DNA from: an uncultured Acetatifactor sp.
GTDB lineage: Bacteria; Bacillota; Clostridia; Lachnospirales; Lachnospiraceae
Assembly (NCBI RefSeq): GCF_910585425.1
Contig: NZ_CAJUCP010000040.1
Location: forward strand, 1 to 51,890
Direction: 5' to 3'
DNA: 51,890 nucleotides
A program made the position numbers and the translations under genes. Within the stretch, counting starts at the first letter, position 1; every line of letters starts with the position of its first letter. This document shows positions 8,413-15,968 of the stretch, in pieces. The notes below the pieces were generated by a model that worked only from the letters and a program-made list of their open reading frames with translations, was not told where the DNA came from and ran no database searches.

Positions 8413-9531
8413 ATGAAGATTCTGAGGATAAGCGCAAAAGGGTTCAAAAACTGTGCCGATGGTTTTTACATGGACTTTATCGCAAAGTCTAAAAAAACCA
8501 GTGAAGATAAGGAGTACGAATTATTAGAGATAGATGACGAATTATTCGTATACAACACTGTCGGGATTGTGGGAAAGAACGCTTCGGGCAAGACATCAGC
8601 CCTGGAATTGCTTGACTGGTGCTATGATATCCTAAGCTCTTTCAGATTGTCCGGGAAGGGGGGCAATTATCAGGGCGTGTCTTTGGAGATCCTTTTTTAT
8701 GAGGAAGGCTATCTCTATAAGTACAGCGTCGAGCTGGAGGATTCAGAGACGTTGGAAGACAGGGCGATTTTTAAGAACCAGCAGTTATTCAGGAAACAGT
8801 ACTATAAAACAAGGATGAAGCAGATCCTGACGGAGGACTGGACGGAAAAATGCTATCCCGGAGGAGAAGTTCCGGAAGATTTCTCGATTGTCTTTTTTGT
8901 CCTGAAGAAATCGGCTGTCAGGGAAGTCTATTACGATTCCTCGATGGAAAATGAAAAGGGATATCTTATCATGTTCAGGTTCATGGACATCGCGAAGCTG
9001 GATGCCGGGTTCCTGGCAAAGGTCATTCGGATATTTGATGATAACATTGCGGATTTAAGACAGGTGGATGAAAGCGACTATCTTTTGACATATCAGGGCA
9101 GGGAGCGGGCTTTTTCGGACAGAGAGCTGTACCGCTTTTTGTCCAGCGGGACGACCAAGGGGATGAATCTGTATATTCTGGCGGCAATCTCCCTGAGGAT
9201 GGGGTTCGACCTGATCGTGGATGAAATCGAGAATCATTTTCATAAGACGCTGGTTGAAAATCTGATTATGCTGTATAAGGACAAACAAGTGAATCGAAAG
9301 AACGCCACATTGTACTTTTCAACACATTACTGTGAACTGTTGGATCTGTTCCATCGAAGCGACAATATCTGGATAACCCATGCAAAGGGCAAGGGGACCA
9401 TAAACAATATGTATGAGACTTTTGGCATCAGGACGGAATTGCTGAAAAGTCGGAAGTTCTATCAGAACGCTTTCGACACTGCGGTGAATTATGAGGCGCT
9501 GATGGATCTGAAAAAGGATTTGATGCGATGA
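8413..9531 (+). CDS. ABC-type AAA ATPase, possible AbiLi/RloA-like defence ATPase
   Basis: 372-residue ATPase of the SMC/OLD-like class. Walker A GKNASGKTS is near residue 53, an ABC-signature-like LSSGT near 242, Walker B with catalytic acidic residues DLIVDEIENHF near 266-277, and an H-loop-like STHYCELLD near 303. The insert between Walker A and signature is short, without a long coiled coil, as in AAA_15/AAA_21 proteins such as AbiLi or RloA. The stop overlaps the next start (ATGA at 9528-9531), a sign of a two-component system. The pair is noticeably more A/T rich than its neighbours and borders decayed genes, typical of acquired defence cargo. ATPase status is firm; a defence role is inference. 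Confidence 0.85.
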   Translation: MKILRISAKGFKNCADGFYMDFIAKSKKTSEDKEYELLEIDDELFVYNTVGIVGKNASGKTSALELLDWCYDILSSFRLSGKGGNYQGVSLEILFYEEGYLYKYSVELEDSETLEDRAIFKNQQLFRKQYYKTRMKQILTEDWTEKCYPGGEVPEDFSIVFFVLKKSAVREVYYDSSMENEKGYLIMFRFMDIAKLDAGFLAKVIRIFDDNIADLRQVDESDYLLTYQGRERAFSDRELYRFLSSGTTKGMNLYILAAISLRMGFDLIVDEIENHFHKTLVENLIMLYKDKQVNRKNATLYFSTHYCELLDLFHRSDNIWITHAKGKGTINNMYETFGIRTELLKSRKFYQNAFDTAVNYEALMDLKKDLMR

Positions 9532-10064
9532 AGTATCTCATTATGTGCGAGGGCGCGAACGAGAAGAAGATAATCGAATTATTGCTAGAGAATGGACGGC
9601 TGAGGGTGGAGGAGGATGATTTGCTGGGCCGTATCGTCTACCATGCCAGGCAGATAGGCATGTCGCCCATGGTGATGGGACAGTTGCGGATTTATGGCGG
9701 AGATGTGGAAATCTGGAGAATCGGGGATAAACAGACGGATCAATTGCGGATTCCGCCGGAATTCAGGAAGCAGATAAAGAAAGTGACGAAATATTGTACA
9801 CTGCCTGAGCTGGAGATTCTGCTGGTTTTATCTGAGAAGAAATTCAGGGAATACGAAAAGCGAAAATCCCAGAAGCACCCAAAGGCTTTCGCGAAAGAGA
9901 ACATAGCGTTCCATGGGCGCAGGTATAAGGGGGATACTGATTTTTATGAGGCATATTATGGGAGGGACATCGACAAGCTGGTAGCGGCGATTCGGGAATA
10001 TAAGCAAAGAAACCACTCCCATAAAAACGATGATCATTATCTGTCCGAAATTTTAAAAGATTAG
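9528..10064 (+). CDS. TOPRIM-like partner protein, possible RloB/AbiLii-type effector
   Basis: 178 residues. The N-terminus MKYLIMCEGANEKKIIELLLE fits the first strand and glutamate of TOPRIM/RloB nuclease-like folds ('veG.tE...l'), and VEIWRIGDKQTDQL could carry the second acidic motif. The middle part CTLPELEILLVLSE and a lysine/arginine-rich tail (FREYEKRKSQKHPKAF) complete the protein. It is translationally coupled to the ATPase by a four-base overlap. In AbiL, OLD-like and similar two-gene systems the ATPase controls a TOPRIM or RloB effector, and this gene occupies that position. I do not recognise a named family with certainty. Confidence 0.65.
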   Translation: MKYLIMCEGANEKKIIELLLENGRLRVEEDDLLGRIVYHARQIGMSPMVMGQLRIYGGDVEIWRIGDKQTDQLRIPPEFRKQIKKVTKYCTLPELEILLVLSEKKFREYEKRKSQKHPKAFAKENIAFHGRRYKGDTDFYEAYYGRDIDKLVAAIREYKQRNHSHKNDDHYLSEILKD

Positions 10065-10096
10065 TAAAAAATGGACTATGCAAGAGGTGTAAAGCT

Positions 10097-10650
10097 ATGA
10101 AAACCAAATCAGGCTTCGACTGGCCCTTTTTCCTGAAGCATATCGCCATCATCGCCGCCCCGATGGCCCTGCAGAACCTGCTGACCACCACCGGGAGCAT
10201 GGTGGACACCATGATGCTGGCCTCCCTGGGGGGAGGAGACCGTGGGCCTGTGCGCCCAGTTCTCCAGCCTGATGTTCGCGGGGTACAGGGGCTTCGTGGG
10301 CGGGGGGTGCTGTTCTTTGCCCAGTATTGGGGAGCCGGGGATGAGGAGGGCATCACCCGCTCCTATGGGCTGCCCCTTTCCTTCATGATGGCGGTGGGCA
10401 TCCTGTTCGCGGGACTGGCCCTTTCCGCGCCGGAGTTCGTGATGGCAATCTACACGGACAAGGAGGAGATTCGGCGGATCGGCGTCACCTATCTGCGGGT
10501 GGGGGCTTTGCCTATCCGCTGTAGATCGTGGTCATGGCCATGAGCGCGCTGCTTCGGTCTATCGAGCAGGTGAAGGTTCCTCTGTATGGCGGGATTGCTT
10601 CCGTAATCGCTTTCTTCAGCGGCTTTTCCAATTTTGTGCCCTTTTGTGTC
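10097..10650 (+). pseudogene. decayed, truncated MATE efflux transporter
   Basis: The N-terminus (FLKHIAIIAAPMALQNLLTTTGSMVDTMML) is a typical MATE first segment. Reading is then disturbed: one extra G near 10228-10233 shifts the frame, and removing it restores LGEETVGLCAQFSSLMFAGY; a missing G near 10301-10306 shifts it back to GVLFFAQYWGAGDE. A missing T near 10507 and an in-frame TAG at about 10522 (probably a former CAG) follow, after which MAMSALLRSIEQVKVPLYGGIASVIAFF is recognisable. Homology stops near 10640, so about half of the usual 450 residues is gone. It starts 32 bases after the TOPRIM-like gene. Nothing functional is expected from it. Confidence 0.85.
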
Positions 10651-10654
10651 TGAG

Positions 10655-10782
10655 TTAACGTTCCCGTATCTCAAACAAATCTGAGACATCACAACTAAGA
10701 TATTCACATAGACGTACCACCAGGCTTGCGTCAACTCTCTGGAGGTTGTCTCTGTAATATCGGTTTAGATTTCGCCGCCTAA
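10655..10782 (-). pseudogene. C-terminal remnant of an XRE/Cro-CI regulator
   Basis: On the minus strand a frame ending at TAA (10655-10657) reads NLNRYYRDNLQRVD followed by ASLVVRLCEYLSCDVSDLFEIRER. This matches the end of small Cro/CI helix-turn-helix regulators of the YozG type, including the usual 'YL.CDVSDLFE' ending. The N-terminal half is missing: the match begins at the AraC gene's stop, so only about 40 residues remain. The remnant abuts the broken end of the MATE pseudogene, marking a deletion or recombination junction. Confidence 0.7.
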
Positions 10783-11636
10783 CTGACGCTCAAATTCGCA
10801 TACTTCTTCGGCGAAACCCCCACAGCTTTGGTGAAGGCCTTAAAGAAGCTGCTATAATCCCCGAACCCGCTCTTCTCAAAGGCATCCCCAACGCTGTCCC
10901 CCTCGTTGAGATGGGCTTTCGCGATGCTGATGCGGCGGGCGGTGACGTACTTGTTGATGGTGGTGCCGGTGGCCTGCTTGAAGATGCGGCAGATGTAGGA
11001 CTCGCTTAGGAAAAAGTGGGCGGCCAGCTGCTCCACCGTGATGCCCAGAGCGATGTTCTGGTTGATGTAAGCCAGGATGTCCTCCACCTGGTGGCTGTAC
11101 TTGTACTCGGGGGGAGCCGCCTGGGCTGCATTGGAATCGGACAGGGTGTTGATCAGCACCATCAGCTCCATGAAAGCCGCCCGCTCCACGATGTCGTGGG
11201 CATAGCCCTTTGCGGAGGTCATCTTGCTGATATAATAAAGAAACCGCTTCTGCTGGGCCTTGTCCAGGGAGACCTTGTGCCGGAAGCCGTCCCCGCGGTT
11301 GGAGAAGCAGTAGTCCAGATCGGTCTCAGGCGTGGAGAGCTGCTTCACGTAGTCCGGGTGGATGGACAGCACGATGCGCTCGTGTACGCTATTGTCGATC
11401 TGGGTCAGCTTGTGGCTCTCGTACTGGTTGATGATGAATAAGTCCCCGGGGGCGATAGCGTAGAAGCGGTTGTCGATTAGGAACTGTTTTCCACCGGAGA
11501 TGGAATAGTACAGCTCATAGCAGTCATGAATGTGCATGTCCATGGCTTTTTCTTCTTGATAGAGATGGGCGATGGCGAAGGCCTTTGTACTGAGGCAGCG
11601 CTCTATGGCGGTCTTGCAGGAACTGAATTCTTCCAT
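10779..11636 (-). CDS. AraC-family transcriptional regulator
   Basis: 285 residues with an N-terminal cupin sensor domain (MHIHDCYELYYSISGGKQFLI, IAPGDLFIINQYESHKL) and a C-terminal double helix-turn-helix from about residue 185 (GITVEQLAAHFFLSESYICRIFKQATG, then FEKSGFGDYSSFFKAFTKAVGVSPKKY). Such proteins usually sense a sugar and activate a nearby utilisation operon. AGGAG precedes the ATG. It lies downstream of the HD hydrolase in the same direction. The likely target is not obvious: the uronate operon starting near 12600 is the nearest catabolic operon, but this is a guess. Confidence 0.93.
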   Translation of the reverse strand: MEEFSSCKTAIERCLSTKAFAIAHLYQEEKAMDMHIHDCYELYYSISGGKQFLIDNRFYAIAPGDLFIINQYESHKLTQIDNSVHERIVLSIHPDYVKQLSTPETDLDYCFSNRGDGFRHKVSLDKAQQKRFLYYISKMTSAKGYAHDIVERAAFMELMVLINTLSDSNAAQAAPPEYKYSHQVEDILAYINQNIALGITVEQLAAHFFLSESYICRIFKQATGTTINKYVTARRISIAKAHLNEGDSVGDAFEKSGFGDYSSFFKAFTKAVGVSPKKYANLSVS

Positions 11637-11748
11637 TGATTCTCCTATGGGGGCAGTTGCTGTGGGGAAGCGAACAGGACCCTGTGCTTACATGGCAGGA
11701 AACATGCAGACGAGTATGTAGTCGGCTGGCAGCCAGACAGGGACTTCC

Positions 11749-12336
11749 CTATGGCCGGAAGCTGTCCTTCTCTGTCACCACATAAATGTCCTGCCCCGTC
11801 TTTTCCTCAAAGTGCGCTTTCAATGCCAGATTATTGTCCCATTTCGCCTGTGGATAGGAGCCGTAGCGCCGCTTTACATCCCCCATCCTCTCCTCGATAT
11901 CCAACACGCCCTCAGCCCCCGCCAGGGAATCGCACAGTTGGATCAGCCTGTCATACTCATCTAGTGAAAGCGCTTTCAGGGCATCCTGAATCAGCTTCAG
12001 CTCTTCCGCGGAGGTGTCGAAATTCCCGATATATCCGTCCGTGGTCCGGTCGTGGAAAGAATGGGTCAGGCATGCTCTGGCGGCTTCGTCATAGCCCAGG
12101 GACATCATATAGCTGTAGCCGTCCGACACATGGCCTAAGTGCCTTACGCCGAACCTGCGCCCGATATCGTGCAGCAGCCCCAGGACATAGGCCTTGTCCG
12201 GATCCAGGTCGCCGCATTCCCGAGCGATCCTTTCGGCGCAGTGGGCGGCCACGCGGCTGTGGTCTCCCCAGGGCCCGGGATTGCATTTCTCCGCCTCTGC
12301 CAGAAGCGCTTCCGCTTGTTCTCTTGTAGGTAGCAT
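11749..12336 (-). CDS. HD-domain hydrolase
   Basis: 195 residues with an HD phosphohydrolase signature: HSRVAAHCAERIA gives the first histidine, LGLLHDIGRRFG the HD pair, followed by HVSDGYSYM and LTHSFHDR. Substrate unknown. I chose ATG 12336 because GGAGGG lies 7 bases upstream and because the predicted promoter at 12378-12406 would start transcription near 12371; an ATG at 12375 would put the start at or upstream of that point and lacks a ribosome site. A perfect palindrome TGAAAGCGCTTTCA lies inside the gene at 11965-11978 (see findings). Confidence 0.85.
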   Translation of the reverse strand: MLPTREQAEALLAEAEKCNPGPWGDHSRVAAHCAERIARECGDLDPDKAYVLGLLHDIGRRFGVRHLGHVSDGYSYMMSLGYDEAARACLTHSFHDRTTDGYIGNFDTSAEELKLIQDALKALSLDEYDRLIQLCDSLAGAEGVLDIEERMGDVKRRYGSYPQAKWDNNLALKAHFEEKTGQDIYVVTEKDSFRP

Positions 12337-12377
12337 AAATAGTCCCTCCATTTCCTCGTCTAAGTCCTCATCCAAGT

Positions 12378-12406
12378 ATTTTACCGGAAAAGTTCAGGAT
12401 TTGCAA
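12378..12406 (-). promoter_or_regulatory. promoter of the minus-strand HD gene
   Basis: Read on the minus strand, TTGCAA (12406-12401) and TAAAAT (12383-12378) are 17 bases apart. It supports the shorter HD start. Confidence 0.6.
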
Positions 12407-12599
12407 TATTCTGAGATATATTTGAATAGAAATTGAGAATCCTTTCGTGTATACTAAATGTACAGTCGCAGGTCGGCCAGGCGGCATTCCGGCAGAGAGG
12501 CACCCGGAGAGTGCCGGAGCCAAAATGGAAAGCGGAATCAGGGCAACGTCCGGAAAGAGGAGATTTTATAGAAAATTTATGGAAAAGCTTTCCTGCATA

Positions 12600-12621
12600 T
12601 GGTATAATGTAAGCGCTTACA
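12600..12621 (+). promoter_or_regulatory. extended -10 promoter overlapped by a LacI/CcpA-type operator
   Basis: TGGTATAAT (12600-12608) is an extended -10. The last T begins the perfect 14-base palindrome TGTAAGCGCTTACA (12608-12621), which fits the CcpA cre consensus TGWAANCGNTNWCA and LacI-family operators in general. A repressor bound there would cover the transcription start, so the downstream uronate genes are probably repressed by CcpA or by a pathway-specific LacI/KdgR-type regulator. No such regulator is in the window. Confidence 0.7.
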
Positions 12622-12971
12622 CAGACATGCTTTTCTCCGAATCTTCCTTAAAAGAACCACGTAGATGGACGAGGCCGCGCATTGGCATGAGGCCAGAAGG
12701 AGAGATGTAAAGGCGGAGCTTGGAACAGCAGTATCATCAAGGGACGTGAAGCGCTATACCACGCAGCGCCTGGGAGCTCCTGATCCGGAATCTACCGGCC
12801 CATCCACGCGAGGCACGGCTCCAGGGCCTGCACCTTTATCCGGAGCCTGGTGGGAGAGAACCGGGACTTCGACGATACGGACGGCATCGCCATGGAGGAT
12901 CTGATGCGGACTATGTTTGCGCAGTGACATATTTTACAAAAATTCATATGGAAAACTGCCGGAAAACAGGG

Positions 12972-12977
12972 TATAAT
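12972..12977 (+). promoter_or_regulatory. -10 element close to the SDR gene
   Basis: A perfect TATAAT 22 bases upstream of the SDR start codon; no clear -35 at the right distance. It may be a second, local start, giving a very short leader. AAAGGAG at 12983-12989 is the ribosome site. Confidence 0.35.
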
Positions 12978-12999
12978 CATAGGAAAGGAGAAATAATAA

Positions 13000-13800
13000 A
13001 TGTCTGAATTCACGAATTTCTCGCTGGAAGGAAAGGTGGCGTTGGTAACGGGCGCGTCCTACGGCATAGGCTTCGCGATCGCTTCCGCCTACGCGGAGTG
13101 CGGCGCCGCCATCTGCTTCAACGATATCAATCAGGAGCTGGTGGACAAGGGGCTGGCGGCCTACGAGGAGAAGGGCATCAGGGCCCACGGCTATGTCTGC
13201 GACGTCACCGATGAGGACGCTGTAAACGCCCTGGTGGCAAGGATCGAGGCGGAGGTAGGCGTCATCGATATCCTGGTGAACAATGCGGGCATCATCAAGC
13301 GGATTCCCATGACGGAGATGACCGCGGCCCAGTTCAGGCAGGTCATCGACATCGACCTGAACGGCCCCTTCATCGTCTCCAAGGCCGTGATCCCTTCCAT
13401 GATCAAAAAGGGACACGGCAAGATCATCAACATCTGCTCCATGATGTCCGAGCTTGGCCGGGAGACCGTGTCCGCCTACGCTTCCGCCAAGGGCGGTCTG
13501 AAGATGCTTACCCGGAACATATGTTCCGAATACGGCCAGTACAACATCCAGTGCAATGGCCTCGGGCCGGGCTATATCGAGACGCCTCAGACAGCCCCCC
13601 TGCGCGAGGTGCAGCCGGACGGAAGCAGGCATCCCTTCGACCAGTTCATCTGCGCCAAGACCCCTGCCAACAGGTGGCTGAAGCCCGAGGAGCTCACCGG
13701 CCCCGCCGTGTTCCTGGCGTCCGATGCCTCCAATGCGGTGAACGGCCACATCCTGTACGTGGACGGCGGCATCCTGGCCTACATCGGCAGGCAGCCGTAA
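13000..13800 (+). CDS. kduD: SDR dehydrogenase of uronate catabolism (KduD/DhuD-like)
   Basis: 266-residue short-chain dehydrogenase. The NAD(P)-binding TGASYGIG is at residues 18-25, NNAGI near 92, and the catalytic YxxxK appears in SAYASAKGG. Databases often call such proteins gluconate 5-dehydrogenase; the neighbours favour reduction of the 2,5-diketo-3-deoxy acid to 2-keto-3-deoxygluconate. It is followed by an RpiB-like isomerase, KDPG aldolase and KDG kinase, matching in content the streptococcal DhuD/DhuI set that degrades unsaturated uronic acids released from glycosaminoglycans or pectin. The exact substrate is inferred from context; the SDR fold is certain. Confidence 0.85.
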   Translation: MSEFTNFSLEGKVALVTGASYGIGFAIASAYAECGAAICFNDINQELVDKGLAAYEEKGIRAHGYVCDVTDEDAVNALVARIEAEVGVIDILVNNAGIIKRIPMTEMTAAQFRQVIDIDLNGPFIVSKAVIPSMIKKGHGKIINICSMMSELGRETVSAYASAKGGLKMLTRNICSEYGQYNIQCNGLGPGYIETPQTAPLREVQPDGSRHPFDQFICAKTPANRWLKPEELTGPAVFLASDASNAVNGHILYVDGGILAYIGRQP

Positions 13801-13944
13801 GCCCCGGCGGGTATCCGGACAGTAAATAAGAGACGGCATGCCCGGAAACGGCAGCGGAACGCAGCATAAAATGAACGCAAGACAACCCAAAATGAAAGCC
13901 CAAAAGAATGGGAATGCCCTGAAGCGGCATGATGGAGGTTCGAT

Positions 13945-14583
13945 ATGAAAATTGCATTGATCAACGAAAACAGCCAGGCGGCGAAGAACGAGCTTATCTG
14001 CGCCACCCTGAAGAAGGTGGTGGAGCCCATGGGCCATGAGGTATACAATTACGGCATGTGCGGCGCGGAGGACCCCAATCCTCTGACCTATGTCCAGAAC
14101 GGCATCCTGGCGGCAGTGCTGCTGAATTCCGGAGCCGCGGATTTCGTCATCACAGGCTGCGGCACCGGCGAGGGCGCCATGCTGGCCTGCAACTCCTTCC
14201 CCAAGGTGCTCTGCGGCCACGTCCAGTCCCCCCTGGACGCCTACCTGTTCTCCCAGGTGAACGACGGCAACTGCGTGGCCCTGCCCTTCGCCGAGAACTT
14301 CGGCTGGGGCGGCGAGCTGAACCTCCAGTATATCTTTGAGAAGCTGTTCTGCGCGCCCGGTGGCGGCGGATATCCCCCTGAGAGGGTGGAACCCGAACAG
14401 CGCAACAAGAAGATTCTGGACAAGGTCAAGGAGGTCACCCACACGGACATGGTGACCATCTTGAAGAACCTGGACAGGGAGCTGGTGAAGGGAGCCCTTT
14501 CCGGCGCGAAGTTCCGGGAGTACTTCTTTGAGAACTGCAAGTGCGGGAAAATCGCGGAGGCGGTGAAAGAAGTCCTGGAATAA
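13945..14583 (+). CDS. RpiB/LacA-family isomerase, probable unsaturated uronate ketol-isomerase (DhuI-like)
   Basis: 212 residues of the RpiB/LacAB fold. The active-site loop ITGCGTGEGAMLACNSFP is intact and followed by GHVQSPLDAYLFSQVNDGNCVALPF. The protein is longer than RpiB (about 150 aa), with a C-terminal extension typical of the DhuI-type group. In that group the enzyme isomerises 4-deoxy-L-threo-5-hexosulose-uronate, replacing KduI; no kduI is present here. The gene sits 144 bases after the SDR in the same direction and is preceded by GGAGG. Family membership is firm; the substrate comes from context and length. Confidence 0.82.
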   Translation: MKIALINENSQAAKNELICATLKKVVEPMGHEVYNYGMCGAEDPNPLTYVQNGILAAVLLNSGAADFVITGCGTGEGAMLACNSFPKVLCGHVQSPLDAYLFSQVNDGNCVALPFAENFGWGGELNLQYIFEKLFCAPGGGGYPPERVEPEQRNKKILDKVKEVTHTDMVTILKNLDRELVKGALSGAKFREYFFENCKCGKIAEAVKEVLE

Positions 14584-14606
14584 ATGAAAAACAGATAAAA
14601 AATATA

Positions 14607-14645
14607 CGCCAAAGCCCAGAGGGGAGAGATTTCCGGGCTTTGGCG
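14607..14645 (+). other. stable hairpin between the isomerase and aldolase genes
   Basis: A perfect 11-base stem (CGCCAAAGCCC and GGGCTTTGGCG) encloses a 17-base loop. No T tract follows, so it is more likely an mRNA-stability or processing element than a terminator. It lies in a 283-base gap inside the presumed operon. Confidence 0.5.
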
Positions 14646-14866
14646 CACTGTGCGTGGCAGGGGCAACGCCGTTGCCGTCCCACGGCGGCTCTGTGCGAAA
14701 ACAGAGTAGATTCCACAGGTGCGGGCTGCCGGGAGTCTGCGGACTGAGGCAGGGCAGTTTCCGGCAGCGGAATGGGGAGGGCGGATGTACCCTGCATGAG
14801 AAGCGGAAAGTGTTTGGCAATAAATCATATCAAATTAGCATGCGAGACATGCGGAAAAGAGGGAAA

Positions 14867-15826
14867 ATGAACGCAGTATTAGAGCAAATCAGCAAAATCG
14901 GCATCGTGCCCGTGGTGAAGATAGACCGGGCGGAGGATGCGCTTCCGCTGGCAAAGGCCCTGTGCGCGGGCGGGCTTCCCTGTGCGGAGGTGACCTTCCG
15001 CACGGACGCGGCTGCGGAGGCCATCAAGACCATGACCACGAATTTCCCGGACATGTGCGTGGGAGCGGGGACAGTGCTGAACGCGGAGCAGGTGGATGCT
15101 GCGGTGGCGGCAGGAGCGAAGTTCATCGTCAGCCCGGGACTGAATCCCAGGACGGTGAAGTACTGTATCGAGAAGGGCGTGCCCATCACCCCCGGCACCT
15201 CCAGCCCCTCCGACATCGAGCAGGCTATCGAGCTGGGGCTGGATGTGGTGAAGTTCTTCCCGGCGGAGCAGTCCGGCGGCCTGGCCAAGATTAAGGCCAT
15301 GGCGGCGCCCTATGTGAACATGAAGTTCATGCCTACCGGCGGCATCAATGCCAAGAACCTGACATCCTACCTGGATTTTAACAAAATCATTGCCTGCGGC
15401 GGCTCCTGGATGGTGCCCGGCGACCTGATTAACGCGGGAGAGTGGGACAAGATTGAACAGCTCACCAGAGAGGCCGTCCAGACCATGCTGGGCTTCGAGC
15501 TGGTGCATATCGGCATCAATTCGGAGAGCAAGGAAGAGGCCGACAAGACTGTGAACCGTCTGGCATTCCTGTTCGGCCTGCCTGTGAAGGTGGGCAGCGG
15601 CGGCAGCTTCGCGGGCACGATCGCGGAGGTACTGAATACCCATGGCAGAGGGACACACGGTCATATCGCCATCCGCACCAACTATATCGAGCGGGCCATC
15701 AATTATATGACCACCGTACTGGGCGCGGAGTTCCATGAGCCCATCCTGCGCCCTGACGGCAAGATCAACGCCATCTATCTGAAAGAGGAGATTGGAGGGT
15801 TTGCGGTGCATCTGCTACAGAAATAA
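14867..15826 (+). CDS. kdgA: KDPG/KHG aldolase fused to a C-terminal VOC-like domain
   Basis: 319 residues. Residues 1-205 form a complete KDPG aldolase: GIVPVVKI, PCAEVTFRT with the catalytic glutamate, SPGLNP, and the Schiff-base lysine K129 in VVKFFPAEQSGG, then MPTGGI. It splits KDPG into pyruvate and glyceraldehyde-3-phosphate. Residues from about 209 (GFELVHIGINSESKEEAD) form an extra domain of about 110 residues ending in AVHLLQK. Its pattern (HIGI... strand, TNYIERAINYMTTVLG helix, AIYLKEEIGGFAVHL strands) suggests a vicinal-oxygen-chelate/glyoxalase fold. I chose ATG 14867, preceded by AGAGGG; upstream ATGs have no ribosome site. Ordinary Eda enzymes are about 205-215 aa. Confidence 0.88.
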   Translation: MNAVLEQISKIGIVPVVKIDRAEDALPLAKALCAGGLPCAEVTFRTDAAAEAIKTMTTNFPDMCVGAGTVLNAEQVDAAVAAGAKFIVSPGLNPRTVKYCIEKGVPITPGTSSPSDIEQAIELGLDVVKFFPAEQSGGLAKIKAMAAPYVNMKFMPTGGINAKNLTSYLDFNKIIACGGSWMVPGDLINAGEWDKIEQLTREAVQTMLGFELVHIGINSESKEEADKTVNRLAFLFGLPVKVGSGGSFAGTIAEVLNTHGRGTHGHIAIRTNYIERAINYMTTVLGAEFHEPILRPDGKINAIYLKEEIGGFAVHLLQK

Positions 15827-15968
15827 GCGAAAAAGATTTTCTATGCCCGCAAAGAGGACGCAAGGCATATCTCTTTGGTGCGGATGAAAACGCCGCAGGC
15901 GGCATGGGCGGATATGCAAATGTTTCAGATATGGCAATAGGAGTTTTGAGATAAGAAAGGATACAGAC

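Larger units (their letters stand above)
12407..12999. other. long intergenic region with two promoters and a possible decayed coding end
   Basis: About 590 bases between divergent genes. It contains the promoter/palindrome at 12600-12621 and a second -10 at 12972. Between them, one plus-strand frame ending at TGA 12925-12927 reads FIRSLVGENRDFDDTDGIAM and then EDLMRTMFAQ, which looks protein-like but has no start or recognisable family. It may be the tail of a lost gene or part of a long untranslated leader. No known riboswitch pattern was recognised. Confidence 0.45.

Noticed and set aside
12447..12710. Plus-strand 87-residue frame
   Set aside because: Composition is not protein-like and it spans the promoter/operator at 12600-12621.
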